Of a DNA stretch of 64,000 bases, positions 10,140 through 22,162 are shown piece by piece. The stretch spans positions 2,728,001 through 2,792,000 of the forward strand of contig JAEILZ010000008.1 in NCBI GenBank assembly GCA_018873225.1, in the 5' to 3' direction. The stretch is from [Phialemoniopsis] sp. UDSM-2020 (taxonomy: Eukaryota > Ascomycota > Sordariomycetes > Thyridiales > Thyridiaceae). The notes under the pieces were generated by a model. The model worked only from the letters and a program-made list of their open reading frames with translations, was not told the origin of the DNA and ran no database searches. Each line of letters starts with the position of its first letter. The stretch's first letter is position 1. The position numbers were made by a program, and so were the translations under genes.

Positions 10140-11264
10140 ATGGCGACCAGATACATCTATCCAGCTTGCTCAAGTCGCCACCTTGCGACGATCCTGGGAT
10201 TCCCGTCGAGGGCGACCATTGCTGCCGAGTACTACGACACTGCGTGTCGAGAAATTGCCAGTCTGGCTGCGGCCGTCTCCGAATTCGAACCTGTTCGGCT
10301 CTATGCCCAGCCGGATGAGGCGCCGAGGGCGCTGGCCACGGTGAAGCAAGTGATCAAAGAATCCTCCGGCATCCTGGGCAACATTGCCGTCACTCCATTC
10401 CCCACCAATCACCTATGGGTCCGCGACACCGGCCCAGTCTATGTGCGAGGGAGAGACCCAAGCCAACGTAAATCGCGATTCGCGGTCAACTTTGGCTTTG
10501 CAGAATGGGGCGGCAAACTCGGAGGCCAGGATCCGTTAGGGGTGGAGTGGCCTACGCTGAGCCCTACCGTCCTTGAACAAAACGCCACTTTCGCCAAGAG
10601 TGCCATCGACGCGGATACGGATCCGTCACCAGTCACGAGAATTAATTCAAAGATACACCTAGAAGGCGGTGCGTTGGTGGTCGACGGCGAAGGAACGTTG
10701 CTGGCTACTGAAAGCAGTATCATCAACGACAACCGCAACCCGGGTGTTTCGAAAGAGGAAGTTGAGACAGAACTAGGAAAGCTGTTGGGCATCGAGAAGA
10801 CGATTTGGATGCCAGGCAAGAAGGATCTCGATCCGACTGATGTGCACATCGACGCCGAAGTCAACTATGTGCGGCCTGGTGTGGTTGCTCTTTCGCGACC
10901 TCATCCTAGTGCTCCGAAGGCATGGTGGAAGGTACACGACGAGATCCGGGATATGCTGGAGCAGTCGACTGATGCCAAGGGTCGACGCTTTGAGATACAC
11001 ATTTTGGACGAGCCTGACCCGAAGTGTCTGGGCCCGTGGGCTTGCGACGATGCCGCGACAAATTATGTCAACTTCTACTTTGTCAACGGCGGACTGATCC
11101 TGCCTCAGTTCGGAGACGCTGAACGAGACAAAGAGGCCCTGGAAACTCTACAAAAGCTATGCCCGGATTATGCCGTTCGACCACTCCGCGTTCGCGCACT
11201 TCCATTCCTTGGAGGTGTTATACACTGCTCGACACAGCAAGTGATTGACATTGACGCCGAGTAG
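10140..11264 (+). CDS. Agmatine deiminase / Porphyromonas-type peptidylarginine deiminase family
   Basis: Intronless, 374 residues, near the usual family length. The ATG at 10140 (MATRYIYPAC) is the first in frame; the frame upstream starts only from GTG. The guanidine-modifying fold is shown by the conserved signatures in order: NHLWVRDTGPVYV (substrate Asp), HLEGGALVVDG (Glu), DPTDVHIDAEV (the general His and Asp; family consensus TDGHxD, here TDVHID) and the catalytic Cys363 in GGVIHCSTQQ. The enzyme is expected to convert agmatine to N-carbamoylputrescine and ammonia, or to act on a related guanidino compound, in the cytosol. Eukaryotic copies are sporadic and are often bacteria-like; an intronless fungal copy fits horizontal origin, but this cannot be shown from one window. 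Confidence 0.9.
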   Translation: MATRYIYPACSSRHLATILGFPSRATIAAEYYDTACREIASLAAAVSEFEPVRLYAQPDEAPRALATVKQVIKESSGILGNIAVTPFPTNHLWVRDTGPVYVRGRDPSQRKSRFAVNFGFAEWGGKLGGQDPLGVEWPTLSPTVLEQNATFAKSAIDADTDPSPVTRINSKIHLEGGALVVDGEGTLLATESSIINDNRNPGVSKEEVETELGKLLGIEKTIWMPGKKDLDPTDVHIDAEVNYVRPGVVALSRPHPSAPKAWWKVHDEIRDMLEQSTDAKGRRFEIHILDEPDPKCLGPWACDDAATNYVNFYFVNGGLILPQFGDAERDKEALETLQKLCPDYAVRPLRVRALPFLGGVIHCSTQQVIDIDAE

Positions 11265-11388
11265 CGTTAGAGAACTGTAAAGGCCTTGCCGCGCCTTGGA
11301 TGGCCCGAGACGAGAAGTGGAATGAAGGCTGGCTTATCGTGGCGTCGAATAGACTTATCGGAAACCATGAATCCTGTGTGATATACGT

Positions 11389-13763
11389 CTAAACTCTACA
11401 AAGCTCCGCAGCCTTTTCCATGGTAGCTTTTGAAGCTGGCTCCCCAATCTGGAGCGCGATACCCATGCCTGCTCCGTGATGCCATAAAATATGGCAGTGC
11501 AACATCCATAGGCCGTGGTTGTCCAGTCGAAACCTAAGCACGACATAGCCCATCCTCGGCACATACACGGTGTCTTTCCGAACTGGGTTCTTGAGATTTA
11601 ATTGACCGCCTGGCAACCCCGATGTGGCCTCGAATGGGTTGTAGGCTTCGTACTGCCCCCCTGGCGACGTATGCTTCGACACAACATAGAACCGGTGTCC
11701 GTGCTGCGGTCGAGGTCAGTCAAGGTACTTATCGCCTTACTATTGCCCCTATTGCATTCACTCACAAGGTGGAAAGGATGTCCTTTCTCGTCAAGATTGT
11801 TGATCACAATGTCCATCCACTGGTCCCCACCAGACTTGCCAAACCACGGTACGTCTCGCAGCATCTCGAGATCACCAAATACTTTCGGTGGAGTAATCTT
11901 GTCTTTCCAATCTTTTCGATCTTTCCCTAGCAGAGGAATGTCGTTTGGGTCTTCGACGAACCAGGAGGAGTGGTTGACGACGCCTACTGGCGCATTTGCG
12001 TGAAAGGCTAGGATTTCCAACCTTGTATAAAAGACCGCGACTTCCGACACAGTCTCCGGTATACTTGTATCTTCCGGGCCTTGTGCGTCCGCAAGGCTGA
12101 AACGTTCGAGACTGGCTTGTTGCGGACTGTGTTCTGTCGCCCTGCCAGATATTCCCTCCCAAGCCAGGGGAAACGATTGCGTGGGTGTTAGAGCGAAGTT
12201 GTGGAATTGCAATGCCCTGTGATGTGGAGAGTCAAATCAAACGAATGGTGGACGGTCGCATAGCTTTCAGAAGATACGACTTACTCTCTGTCCAATGCGA
12301 CGATGAACTCGCCTTCGCTATTGTGCTGCTGTGACTGTTGTGTTGCAATCACATCCATTCTTTCGCCGGGATAGAGCACGCCTATGGACTTTGCTGATGG
12401 TGCGTTTGCAACCGGGCCTCCGCCGTCGATTTGGATGAGATCCAGTCTCGCGTCAGGTATCGTGACAATGATACCAGCTGTAGCCCTATATAAATGCTTG
12501 TCAGCTGAGTTAAAGGGGACATGTAACACAATGCACTCCATATAGCTGCAAACGAGTAGAATTACAATATGATAGGTGTCACTTACCCCGTGTTGACGAT
12601 TCGCAACCTCGTGCGTGGACCATACAACTTTAGCCGTGGTCTGTCAACGGTATCACACTCAACCGGGAATGCCTTGACGGCCATTGAACAGTTGAACTGC
12701 CCTCTCCCATTGATAAGAATGGAGTCAGGTGATGGCTTTTTTTCATGAGCCCGTCTGGTCAGTATCCCTCACTCGGCTTCGTTCACTGTACTGGCGGGGT
12801 TTGCTCACCTCGAACGCAAAATGCTGAGTATCTTCATACCAGTCAAGCACTAACTCTGCTTTTCTGTGGTACCAATCTCCGATCAGGAGGAGTTGCTCCG
12901 AGTCGTAGTTCCGCGTTGTAACATCTGCAGGGTTATGCACGACGATGCCGCCGTAGAGACCATCCGCTAGGTGAACACTTGAGTGTGCGTGGTACCTGGA
13001 CTCATTAGACGAGACAGATCTATGGACTTGAAAATTACTGAAAGGTCTCATATCTCTTACCAAAATGTTCCAGACTGATTCTCTTGTAGGTGAAATTTGT
13101 AAGTGAATTTCTGGTTCCTACTAATCTCACATTGAGTGAGTCCAATAACTCCATCCATCTCATTGGCGCCTGAGGAAGCTTCGAGTTAGCATATCGTGGA
13201 CAATTCAATATGAGCATCCGCTCTAGCTACCGCGAAAGCCTCACCTTTCAGAATAAACCCATGCCAGTGGATGGAAATGCCTTCATCGTTGGCGGCGGAG
13301 TTGGTGACCTCGACCTCTATTTCATCTCCCGCCCTAGCCTCAATTGTTGGTCCGGGAAACTGCCCTGGACCGGGTAGTCAGCATGAAAGCAAGTAATGAT
13401 GCAAACACTATATATACCGTTGATAAGATAGACAAGCTTCTTCACGCCGTCTGGGGCTCGCTCCTCCATGGTCACATTCCATTTCAAGGTAATGGTGGAT
13501 GGTTCGCGATATAGATGTTTCTCTGGGAATAAAAGCGTTCTGAGTCCATTCCGATCTTCCTCTTTCTGTTCCTCACTGAGATTAGATCTCCATTGTTGAG
13601 AGTCAACACCCTGATTGCTGCTACCAATATGTGGGCGAAGGATAGTGTCAGGCCAAACTCGGATGTGAGGATTGTAAAAAATGGCATGCAGACTGAGAAG
13701 GGTAGCGACTAGTAATAGCCCTCCTCCGATGAAGAATAGAGCATTCTTGGTTGATCTGCCCAT
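11389..13763 (-). CDS. Membrane-anchored multicopper oxidase (laccase/ferroxidase-like)
   Basis: Eight exons join in phase: 13418-13763, 13245-13364, 13061-13169, 12809-12995, 12587-12735, 12285-12485, 11766-12216 and 11389-11703, giving 625 residues. The start MGRSTKNALFFIGGGLLLVATLLS is an uncleaved-looking signal anchor, so the enzyme probably faces the outside or the lumen. All four copper-binding motifs are present: HWHG, YHAHSS, HPFHLHGH (split by an intron) and HCHILWHHGAGM, whose Met is the axial type-1 ligand position. The three cupredoxin domains are recognisable (NGQFPGPTIEAR; LINGRGQFNC; the C-terminal copper domain). Such enzymes oxidise phenols, melanin precursors or Fe(II); the anchored form resembles melanin-pathway Abr1-like and fungal ferroxidase-like oxidases. 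The acceptor before PSPDSILING is an unusual A-rich AAAAAAAG, but it alone gives an open frame. Confidence 0.87.
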
Positions 13764-15032
13764 ACTCCCTGCATCCCAAAACCGAATTAGTCGTACCAGA
13801 GCAATGGTTTGTCACTGTCCGAAGCGAGTCAACTTGAAGCAGCCCCGTAACACTCGACTACTGTGCGATGGAAAGAATGGCACAAGGCCACAGAATGATT
13901 ATGGTGAGTGGGTTCATGGACAGACGTTGAGACCAATCAATACGGTTGAAATTGAAATACTCCTGGATTCAAGCCGCCGTCCTAGAGAAAGTCTGCAGTG
14001 TGGTCAAAGGAACACTGGGAAGCCCGGAGATTATAGATTGTGGGTACTAGACGAGCCCCGCGAGACATGGTACAGTGAAGTTGTTTCCCATACACGTTGT
14101 GCTTTGATTGGGTTTCGACGCATTGGGCAGGTCTGTATGCATGCAAATGGAACGAGCTCCATCGGCGTTGACGCTAGGTCATGGGCAAGCATATCATTCT
14201 ACGGAGTAGCAAGCCTGGAGGGCTGTTTGCTGCGCCGCGCCGCACGCATAACCCAGCTTCTACGGCCCCGCTAGAGCAATCTTGGCAGGTGTCTTGGGAA
14301 AAGCTTGACTTAATCCAGGTCTTTGGACGAAGACGATCCCATGTCCAGCTGCCTTCGTTAGGTTCATGAGAAATTGGTCAGCTAAGCCCTAGCAGCCGTT
14401 AGCCGGTTTCATCTCGACAAAGAGGAGACAGAATCTCTTGTTCGGCCGATATTTGGTCAAGAAGCCCGACCGGACCCGGATATTTCTCTTAAAGTCCGAT
14501 CAATTATAATCACCGTCTTGGAAGCTATTCTTGGCCATATGCTATTCCAAAGCGAGCGCGCTCGTGGAGACTTAATACAAGAGTGAATCCTTCCTTGCAT
14601 GAGAATCACCACGTGCAATCATGAAAAAAGCCCGGTCGTCAAATAGAGGAGAGTGGTATGTTGGAGGAGAAGAAAATAATGGCGATGAACATGCACTGTT
14701 GCATTAGCTCAACTCAGGGTGATCACAGCTGTTGTGACCGAATCCAACCCACGTGCCTCGGCCCCATTGTAGGTACACCATGTCACCCAATTGCTTGCAG
14801 GGTTCTCCTCGTGAGCTTTCCGGATCAGACAGGGTTCAAAGGTGCCTATCTATGTGCATGCAAGGCCAGGGGTAGACCAGTAGTGTAAACGAGGATGTCT
14901 TCTCCGGCCCGCCCAATCAGTCCCTGCAATTGGGTCAGTGTGCGTCTTCATTTAACCAGGGTACTCTCGCTCGTGGTCTGAACCTTCGACGTTCTCAGCA
15001 GCGACTTGTCACTCGGGAAAGACAACATCACG
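13764..15032. other. Intergenic region upstream of multicopper oxidase and phospholipase C
   Basis: These 1.27 kb separate two divergently transcribed genes. No coding frame with a recognisable domain, tRNA or transposon was seen. No CGG-N8-CCG site was found by eye. Confidence 0.45.
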
Positions 15033-17520
15033 ATGAGGTATGCGAATCGCTATGCGACGGCTTTCGCCGCCCTCGCGGCCACGGCCACTGCTGCTGGGTC
15101 GCTCAAGGACATCAAGCACATCGTCTTGTTCATGCAGGAGAACAGGTATGCATCACTAGACCAGAAGTACTGACCAGTACACAATGATACTTGCTGTTAT
15201 GGTACATAGGCCTCAAGCTGATTACAACGAAAACAGGTCCTTCAACCATGTATGTAGCGTGTCGAGGTGAGCTTATTGAGCTCAGTACTAACGAAGAGGA
15301 CAATGTAGTACTTTGGCACGATGGCAGGGACGCGGAACTTCGCTGACCCCAACGTCCAAGTCAACCCCGATGGACACTCGGTGCTCGAGCAGTGCGTCGT
15401 AACTGGTTCCCCCCACGATTACGAATGGTATCTTACCGTGTTACAGGCTTGTAGGACAGTTCGAGTTGACTACTGCCGATACGCTCAAGCCCTGGTACAT
15501 TAACTACCTGGACGGCTTCTGGAATGATGCTACCCAATGCATGACTGCCGGCAGCAACAGCTGGCAGGCCAATCACGATGCTTGGAATGGGGGCCTCAAC
15601 AATATGTGGGCTGCAAAGAACACCCCGTTCAGCACAGGATACTTCAAGAGGAAGGATATTCCCGTGCACTGGGACATTGCGGAGGGCTGGACAGTCCAGG
15701 ACATGAATGCAGTAGGCATCAGACACGACCAAATGCGAGCTGTTTATGTACTTACCAAAACATAGGAGTCAATCTTGGCTGCCACAGATCCTAACCGTGT
15801 TCACTGGATGAGCGGCACGGTCAACGTCCCAGGCACTCCCACGAACCCCGACGGAAGCGGCGGCATGATCCTTGACAACAATGCCACTCCAGGTGAGCTT
15901 GCCCTTCGCTACCCCTGAGTCAGCCTTCTACTAAGCCGCCATTAGGATGCGAGGCACCGGGCTTCAATTGCTATCCGTTTACCTGGAAGACCTTCCCCGA
16001 GTACCTGGAAGAGGCCGGAATCAGCTGGCAAGTCTTCCAGGACTTTGCCAACTTTGAAGACAACATGCTCGCGTATTTTGTCCAGTACCAGAACGCGCCC
16101 AACGGCTCCGCTCTCAGAGACAAGGGCAACTCGTACCCCGGACTGGACGCGTTTTACGAGCGCGCCAGGAACGGCACCCTGCCCCAGATCAGCTGGGTTA
16201 TCGGCCCTGGAGAGCTCTCCGAGCATGCCCCGTATCTGCCCAAGAGCGGCGCGTGGCTCCAGAAGCAGGTCGTTGATGCCGTCACTGCTGGTCCTGCGTA
16301 CAAAGACACGGCGCTGTTCATCACCTACGACGGCAAGTGAAAATCTCTTGTTTCCGAACAAGTCTGCTGGCTATCCACAGTATTCCAGCTAATTCTGTTC
16401 TGCGTGCTGTAGAAATCGGTGGATGGGCTGACCATGTGCCCCCGATCGTTGCCCCGAATGGAACGGCGGGCGAGTGGCTAGACGATCCATACAATACCTA
16501 CGGATATACGCCTGTTGGACCTGGTAAGCATTGGACTGATGAGCATGTTTTGCCATGGAGATGGTTCGCTAAGAAAGAAGCTAGGCTTCCGTGTCCCCGG
16601 CTACATTGTCTCTCCATGGACTCGAGGTGGCAAGGTCTTCACGGAACACTCTGATCACAGCTCTCACATCCAATTTGTTGAGAAATGGGCTGCTGCCAAT
16701 GGCTACTCTGGCGTCGAGAGCGCGGAGTTGACCCCTTGGCGCCGTAGCCATATCTCGGATCTCGTCAACGCTTTTGACTTTGATAATGTAAGTCGCATGG
16801 TCAAACAACCCAGAAGCGAGCATTTTTTAGTACAAGAAAGCCTGACCAGAGGTTACAATACTCTAGCCGGATTACTCGATTCCACATATTTCAGATGTTG
16901 AACCTCCGATCATTGGACCGGGCGAGCCCGATGGCTATTACACAGGCAACTTCTCCCTCGGGTCCCTGACTGGTCCATACCTCGACACTGCCAAGTGTCT
17001 GACCAGCTACCTGAGCGTCCGCCCTGCCGTACCTTACGGTGCCGACAACATGAACCAGAATCTTACCCAGCTGCCCGAAGAAGGTTTCAAGGAGGTCCGT
17101 GGTTTGCTTACTGAAGGTCGTTACCTCACCTTTGAAATGGCTGGTCTCGCCCTGACGAACCCCGATGGCGAGAGAGTCGCAGCTACCCCGGCCACAAAGG
17201 GTCACGAGAACATTCGCCAGAGATGGATCGTGCACGTCCAGGGGATGGAGGGCGAGAGCGAGGTGTTCACTATTCAGTCCACCGTGGACAAGAAGTACCT
17301 TGCCTCGACTGATATGGGCAGTCTGACGTCTGACAGCACGCAAGCTCAGACCTTCACCATTACGTATCATGCTTCTGGTTCGTGGTACAGCATCGCTCCC
17401 GGGACTCGCAAGGCCTTTGTCAGCCTCCGTACACCGACCAGTAACAGCACCAGCACTGTCAAGTTCAATGCCTGCACCGAGGGCCGAATCAAGCTCTTTG
17501 CTGTCTCGTACAATAACTAA
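15033..17520 (+). CDS. Secreted phosphoesterase-family phospholipase C (non-haemolytic type)
   Basis: Nine exons join in phase: 15033-15145, 15237-15249, 15309-15391, 15447-15711, 15766-15892, 15946-16332, 16413-16523, 16585-16787 and 16867-17520, giving 651 residues. The N-terminus (MRYANRYATAFAALAATATAAG) is a signal peptide. The phosphoesterase signature IKHIVLFMQENRSFNHYFGTMAG follows directly; the Thr/Ser region and the FITYDEIGGWADHVPP and EHSDHSSHIQFVEKW motifs of the family are intact. A C-terminal beta-rich domain starts near residue 460. Members hydrolyse phospholipid headgroups or phosphate esters outside the cell. Exon 2 is only 13 nt and encodes the SFNH part of the signature. 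The intron at 16333 uses a GC donor (GCAAGT); only this donor restores the YDEIGGW motif. Confidence 0.9.
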
Positions 17521-17996
17521 TCATTGTCGTCATGTACCAGCATTGAACCTGGTGCTAAGCCGGGGTGGTAAGCACTAGATTCGGACTTAGATAATCGCAA
17601 TAGAGTGTAGGCCATATGGCACCAAGACTAATACAACGTCGCCCCTAAATCAGGTCGTTGGAAGGTTTCTAGGTCGTCTATTAGTCGCGATTCGGTGGGG
17701 ATTACCGGCAGTCTCCGACACACTCTATGAGCCGTTGTAAATGACGTGTTCAAACATGATGTGCTCAGTGAATTATGATATACTCAATAGCCTATCCTCG
17801 ATGTGGCCAAGTTGTGTCATCAGCTAACTCCATGGTCCCCGCCAGTAAGCCATTATTGACGCCTAACCGCTCCGAGCTTACAAGAGACAAGAGGAATTTT
17901 TATACAGCAAGGATACTGAAGAAATCTATTGATTCTGCCATCTTTTGGTCGCGATACTTCTTTCAACCAGCCTGATCATATCCTTGAAACGTGATC
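17521..17996. other. Intergenic region
   Basis: A 476-bp AT-richer gap between the phospholipase C gene and the BTB gene. Nothing recognisable beyond the expected 3' flank and promoter. Confidence 0.4.
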
Positions 17997-18747
17997 ATGG
18001 AACAATTAGAGGAGTAAGTTGAATACCCATTAAAATGATGGCCGCGTTCCTAACAAGGCAACCAGTTATTTCGACTGCCCGGCGTTTTCTGACGTAACAA
18101 TACGCTCGCGAACGAAAGACTTCCATGCCCACCGTATCATACTAGCTACCAAGTCTCGATATTTTGCAGAGGCTCTCCGTAACCATGAAGACTGGCCGAC
18201 GCAGTCACCTCGAAGCGAAAATGCCAAGACAAGTGGTGAAATGAATCACTTTGCTACACCAACGCTAGTTCTGAACCTGGAAGAGGAGGATCCGTTGGTC
18301 GTCGAAGGGGTCTTGTTCTTCCTATACAATAACGACTACCGGGATGGTTTACCCGAACAGAAACCAGAATGTATTCTGGTTCACTTGCGCATGGTTTCCG
18401 CCGCCGACAAGTACAGAATCCCATCTTTGAAGGAATGTGCTTTGGATAAGCTCCGAGCCACAGCAAGAGAGTTCTGGGATACAGAATCGTTCTTCGCGGC
18501 GATCTCCCAGGCCTATCACAACGAAAAGGCAGGCGGCGACCGAGGTCATGCAACGTTGGTTACTGTTGCAGCGGAGCATGCATCTAGTCTGATGGATAAG
18601 GAAGAATTTGTAGAGCTGCTAGGACGCATTGGCGAGTTTAAGGTCGACCTTGAGAACGCAGTGGCGCAGAGGGGCAAATGGCAAGCGTGCATGGTCTGTC
18701 ATGAACGGCACGACCCTTCTTGGTGTTCCCATATCTGGTCTGGTTGA
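17997..18747 (+). CDS. BTB/POZ-domain protein
   Basis: Two exons, 17997-18013 and 18066-18747, give 232 residues. The first exon is only 17 nt (MEQLEE, phase 2) and was chosen because it joins in phase to YFDCPAFSDVTIRSRTKDFHAHRIILATKSRYFAEAL, the classical opening of a BTB fold. The BTB domain covers about residues 6-115 (ending in LVVEGVLFFLYNND and a C-terminal helix pair, YRIPSLKECALDKL). The last 20 residues carry CMVCHERHDPSWCSH, a Cys/His-rich end that could bind zinc. This class of short fungal BTB proteins is very numerous and lacks the Kelch or MATH partners seen in animals; a role as a cullin-3 adaptor is possible but not shown. Confidence 0.82.
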
Positions 18748-18991
18748 TCTGCTATCTGGTGGCCGTATTGCACTTGGGTGGCCGCAAAACCATAGTCATT
18801 GATAGTATCTTCCTGTTCATCCCGGATCCCGCATCCTTGCTATCTAAAGTCATCAACGAGGCCTGGTATGTGCTCCTTCAAATCTTGCTGAGAGAATAGT
18901 GCGCGACTTCAGCGTGCTTCCGATGCTGGAGAATGAGATGCATGTTGTTCTTGACGACTTTCAGTTTTGACAAAGGATTAGTCCGTGCCCG

Positions 18992-19685
18992 CTATTGTAC
19001 CATAATCGAAAGGGGGTTGAACCTACCCTCAGAAGAACCCCTAAACTCGGCATGCGCCTTGGCACTCTCCCATCCGGCAAACGCCGCAACGGCTGTGCCC
19101 TCCTTTTCATCAGGGGCTCGCTTGGCCGGCTTGGCCGAGATACCCACTCCGGCCGCACACAGGCCCACTGGCTTCTCGGCGAGCAGCAGGTCCATGAAGT
19201 GGCGGACGTTGTCGCCGAAAATGGGAAGATCGGCGCCGTATCCCGTTGTGACCTCCATACAGCCTGCTGAGAAGACGCCATCGATGTCCGCCGAGCTGAC
19301 GGTCATCACTAGCGGCGGTTGTGCGAGGTCAATGGCGGCGCGGGCCAGCATCGGGTGCGCCGCCTGAGACCCGTCGAATGAGGACCAAACTAGACAGAGC
19401 AGGAACATGGTTGGTGAACGCAACTATTCGTGAAAAGCAATACCATACAGACACGCTCAAAGCCAGTTTCTTTTCCTGTGAAAAGTAGGGGTTCGACATA
19501 CCCAACACCCAAAGGGCCTTGCTGGGATCTTCAAGCTCTCTGCCAAAATACTGGCTCTTGAAGTTTGGGACCGAAGAGGCCAGCCTCCTGAAGTTGGCAT
19601 ATTCCTCCGAATCTTTCAGGTCGATCTGGGAGTTGGGCTTCAGTTGGAGCACGGCAAGTGCAACTGTCGATTCAATTATCGTCAT
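18992..19685 (-). CDS. ABM-superfamily (dimeric alpha/beta-barrel) protein
   Basis: Two exons, 19502-19685 and 18992-19389, give 193 residues. The ATG at 19685 (MTIIESTVALAVLQLKP) begins right at the first beta strand; an in-frame ATG at 19793 would add an unlikely 36-residue basic leader. The family layout is visible: strand VALAVLQLKP, helix EEYANFRRLASSV, strand KSQYFGRELEDPSKALWVL and the WSSFDGSQAAHPMLAR segment after the intron, then a second related half (GAD..GDNVRHFMDLL to VAAFAGWESAKAHAEF). Such small cofactor-free barrels include quinone-forming monooxygenases and many unassigned fungal proteins. It lies 680 bp from the divergent P450 gene, and a shared promoter region is possible. 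Confidence 0.72.
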
Positions 19686-20363
19686 TGTTAGTGAACGTCT
19701 CCTAATCAAATTTACAGGAAGTAGCTTGGAGATAGTGATGCACTGCGGCGTTGTGAAAGGTAACAGGTGGGCTCTATCTCTCAACATTTCCATAAATGTC
19801 CACGATGCTAGAACCTAGGCATATGTATTATGTAATCCATATCTACAACTTCCCAACATGGACAGTGTAGTCAGTAATAATTTGTCACACTAAAATGAAA
19901 GAAGCGGCGCCCTAGTCAAGACCTTGGGAGCGTCGCCGATTAATCAACCCTGGTCGGAATAATTAGCTCTGGGGTCAACGGCGTGTACTCGCTTGATCTC
20001 GATTGGAGAGTCCGTGATCAGGATATGTATCTAGAGGGATGGAATGGACATGACCTAGTGCTCCTCGGACTCGTGCTGCGATCGCCTCTCCGTAATGGCC
20101 GGGTTGGCACGACCGGCCGGTGGACCTCTTCTCGGGCCAAAAGTGCGAGTAGCTCGGACCTGAGCTCCGCCGACGCTCGGCGGTGCAACAATACTAGCCG
20201 GGCCTCGTTGGGCACGTCCGAGAACCAAAGGAGCAAATAGATGTCATAGTATTCATATAAATTGATCACACTCATTCGATATAGCAGAGGGCTATGCTCA
20301 TACCACGGCCTTTACAGTTACCTTGTTCAGTTGTCGCCGGTTCGCACGGTTGCACCTGTAAGC
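19686..20363. promoter_or_regulatory. Divergent promoter region, ABM protein / P450
   Basis: A 678-bp head-to-head gap. It contains an 85-codon minus-strand frame (20018-20275) with a true ATG but no recognisable domain; I treat it as noncoding. No CGG-N8-CCG site was seen. Confidence 0.4.
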
Positions 20364-22070
20364 ATGATGCTCGACAATCTACAACATTCCACTATCAGCA
20401 AGGTCTTGGGAGCGGCTTCCGAGCTGCGTCTGGTCTACCAGATTCTTGCAACTGTGATCATTGCCGTCTTCTTCAGACAGTTGACGCATAGACCGAAGTC
20501 ATATCAAGTATTTCCTGTCTGGGCGGCTCTCGAGGTTGGAATTGCCAACTCCCTGCTCCAAGGTCAAGGCGCCGGTCGGCGAATTTAGTAAGTGCTTTCA
20601 AACGGCCGCCATCCTTTTTCAGCTTTGTCCTGACACATTGATATCAGCTCCTCAATACGGCGATATGGTGGCTCTCTATTTGGCATCACCAAACGACACC
20701 AGGTTCTGTACAACTTTCCAGGTCTGACTCGGCTCTTGTCGCGGCCGATTCATATTGTCAACGCTGAACCAGTTCAGTACAGCATCCTTGTGCGAGTCTT
20801 TGGTGGTGTCGACTCGGCCGAGTTCAAACAAAAGCACGTCCGGTCGTTTCACGATCTCATGTCTCCTCTCGAAAAAGTCTTCTTGAACGATGCCGCTTCG
20901 AATGCCGCCATTGAAAGCGCCGATATACCCGCACAGGTGGCTTCGTTTCTTAGCTTCACTAGCGACCCAAAGCACACGAAGCGCTGGGAGTTATCTGCAA
21001 ATGTTCGGGTCATCAGACCTAATGTTGCCGGGGGCCAGTGTGGGGTGGTAGAGGCTGATTTGCATCACCTTCTTCGAGACTTTGGCTTCTGTGTTGCGCT
21101 TCCCTTACTTTACGGCAAGGACTTCTTAGAGCGCGCTGATCCCCAGATGCTCGAAGACTTCTGGAGGTTTGACAATGAGACATTTGTCCTCCTGATGATG
21201 GGATTACCGACATGGATGCCAATCCGAGCAGTGCGGGAGGGAATGGCAGGACGCGCACGACTCATGGCGCTTCTTGAGGACTTTTATACTCGTGTCGACC
21301 ACGTTCAACGTGGTGAACCGGTCGATGCGGACTTATCTGACGTGGGACTTGTACCCCACGAGAGGAACAAGATCTACGCAAGAGATGGCTGGACATTGGC
21401 TGAGCGTGCGGCTGGTGATATGCCGATTTTCTGGGGCCAAAACTCAAACACCCAAACAACGTTGTTTTGGTTTATCACGTACATTTACTCGACTCCCGGA
21501 CTACTCGAACGTATCCGCACAGAGATATTTCCGTTCATGAGGCTAGCAGAAGCCCAACCTTTGGAGATAGTTTCGATGGAGCTTCCCGGCCTTGTCAAGA
21601 ACTGCCATTTGTTGAAAGCATGTCTCTTTGAGACTTACCGGATCACCAATAACACCACCTCAATACGGGCTATTGAGCAGCCACTTACACTTACCGATGG
21701 AGACCTCAAGCATGAGTTGGCACCGGGCACATTCATCTCGGCGCCTCTCTCGTTGGACAATCATAATCCGGCAGTATACGCCGATCCCGAGAAGTTTGAT
21801 CCGGAGCGATTCCTTGAACGTGACGCTGAGGGCCAACTTGTTGCTAGGTATGGCAAGCTACGACCGTGGGGCTTGGGTCATGGACAGTGCAAGGGCCGGA
21901 CGTTCGCCGAGAGAGAACTATTGTCACTCGGCGCTGCCATAGCTAGCCTTTGGGACATCAAGCAAGTGGGCGGTGGAGAGGCGTGGAAACTGCCAGGCCT
22001 GGTACCTGGTATCGGTGTCAAGAAACCCGCGGAAGATATTCGTGTTAGTATCGAACGCAGATCATCATGA
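20364..22070 (+). CDS. Cytochrome P450, CYP7/CYP8-like fungal class
   Basis: Two exons, 20364-20587 and 20648-22070, give 548 residues. The start is the first ATG of the frame, and the join gives GRRIYSSIRRYGGSLFGITKRHQVLY. A membrane anchor (LRLVYQILATVIIAVFF) is near the N-terminus. The ExxR motif is ETYR, the meander is PERFLERD, and the haem loop is WGLGHGQCKGR with Cys489. Two positions deviate: the usual Phe of FxxGxxxCxG is Trp, and the I-helix (AAGDMPIFWGQNSNTQTT) lacks the usual acid-Thr pair, as is typical of CYP7/8-type enzymes such as sterol hydroxylases and prostacyclin synthase. The substrate is unknown. It is convergent with the NtaA-type monooxygenase gene, with only 92 bp between stops. 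Confidence 0.88.
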
Positions 22071-22162
22071 TCCAAATTTGAGTCACTTGTAAGATAATTT
22101 CGAGCAGGATCTCGATGGTATTAGAAGTTGAAATAGGGCTAGGGTAATAGCATGATGCGTTT

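Noticed and set aside
19686..19793. Upstream ATG at 19793 for the ABM gene
   Set aside because: It would add 36 basic residues before the first strand, unlike the usual start of the fold; not excluded entirely.
20018..20275. 85-codon minus-strand frame between ABM and P450 genes
   Set aside because: A true ATG is present, but composition is Arg/Leu-rich without motif, and it occupies a divergent promoter.
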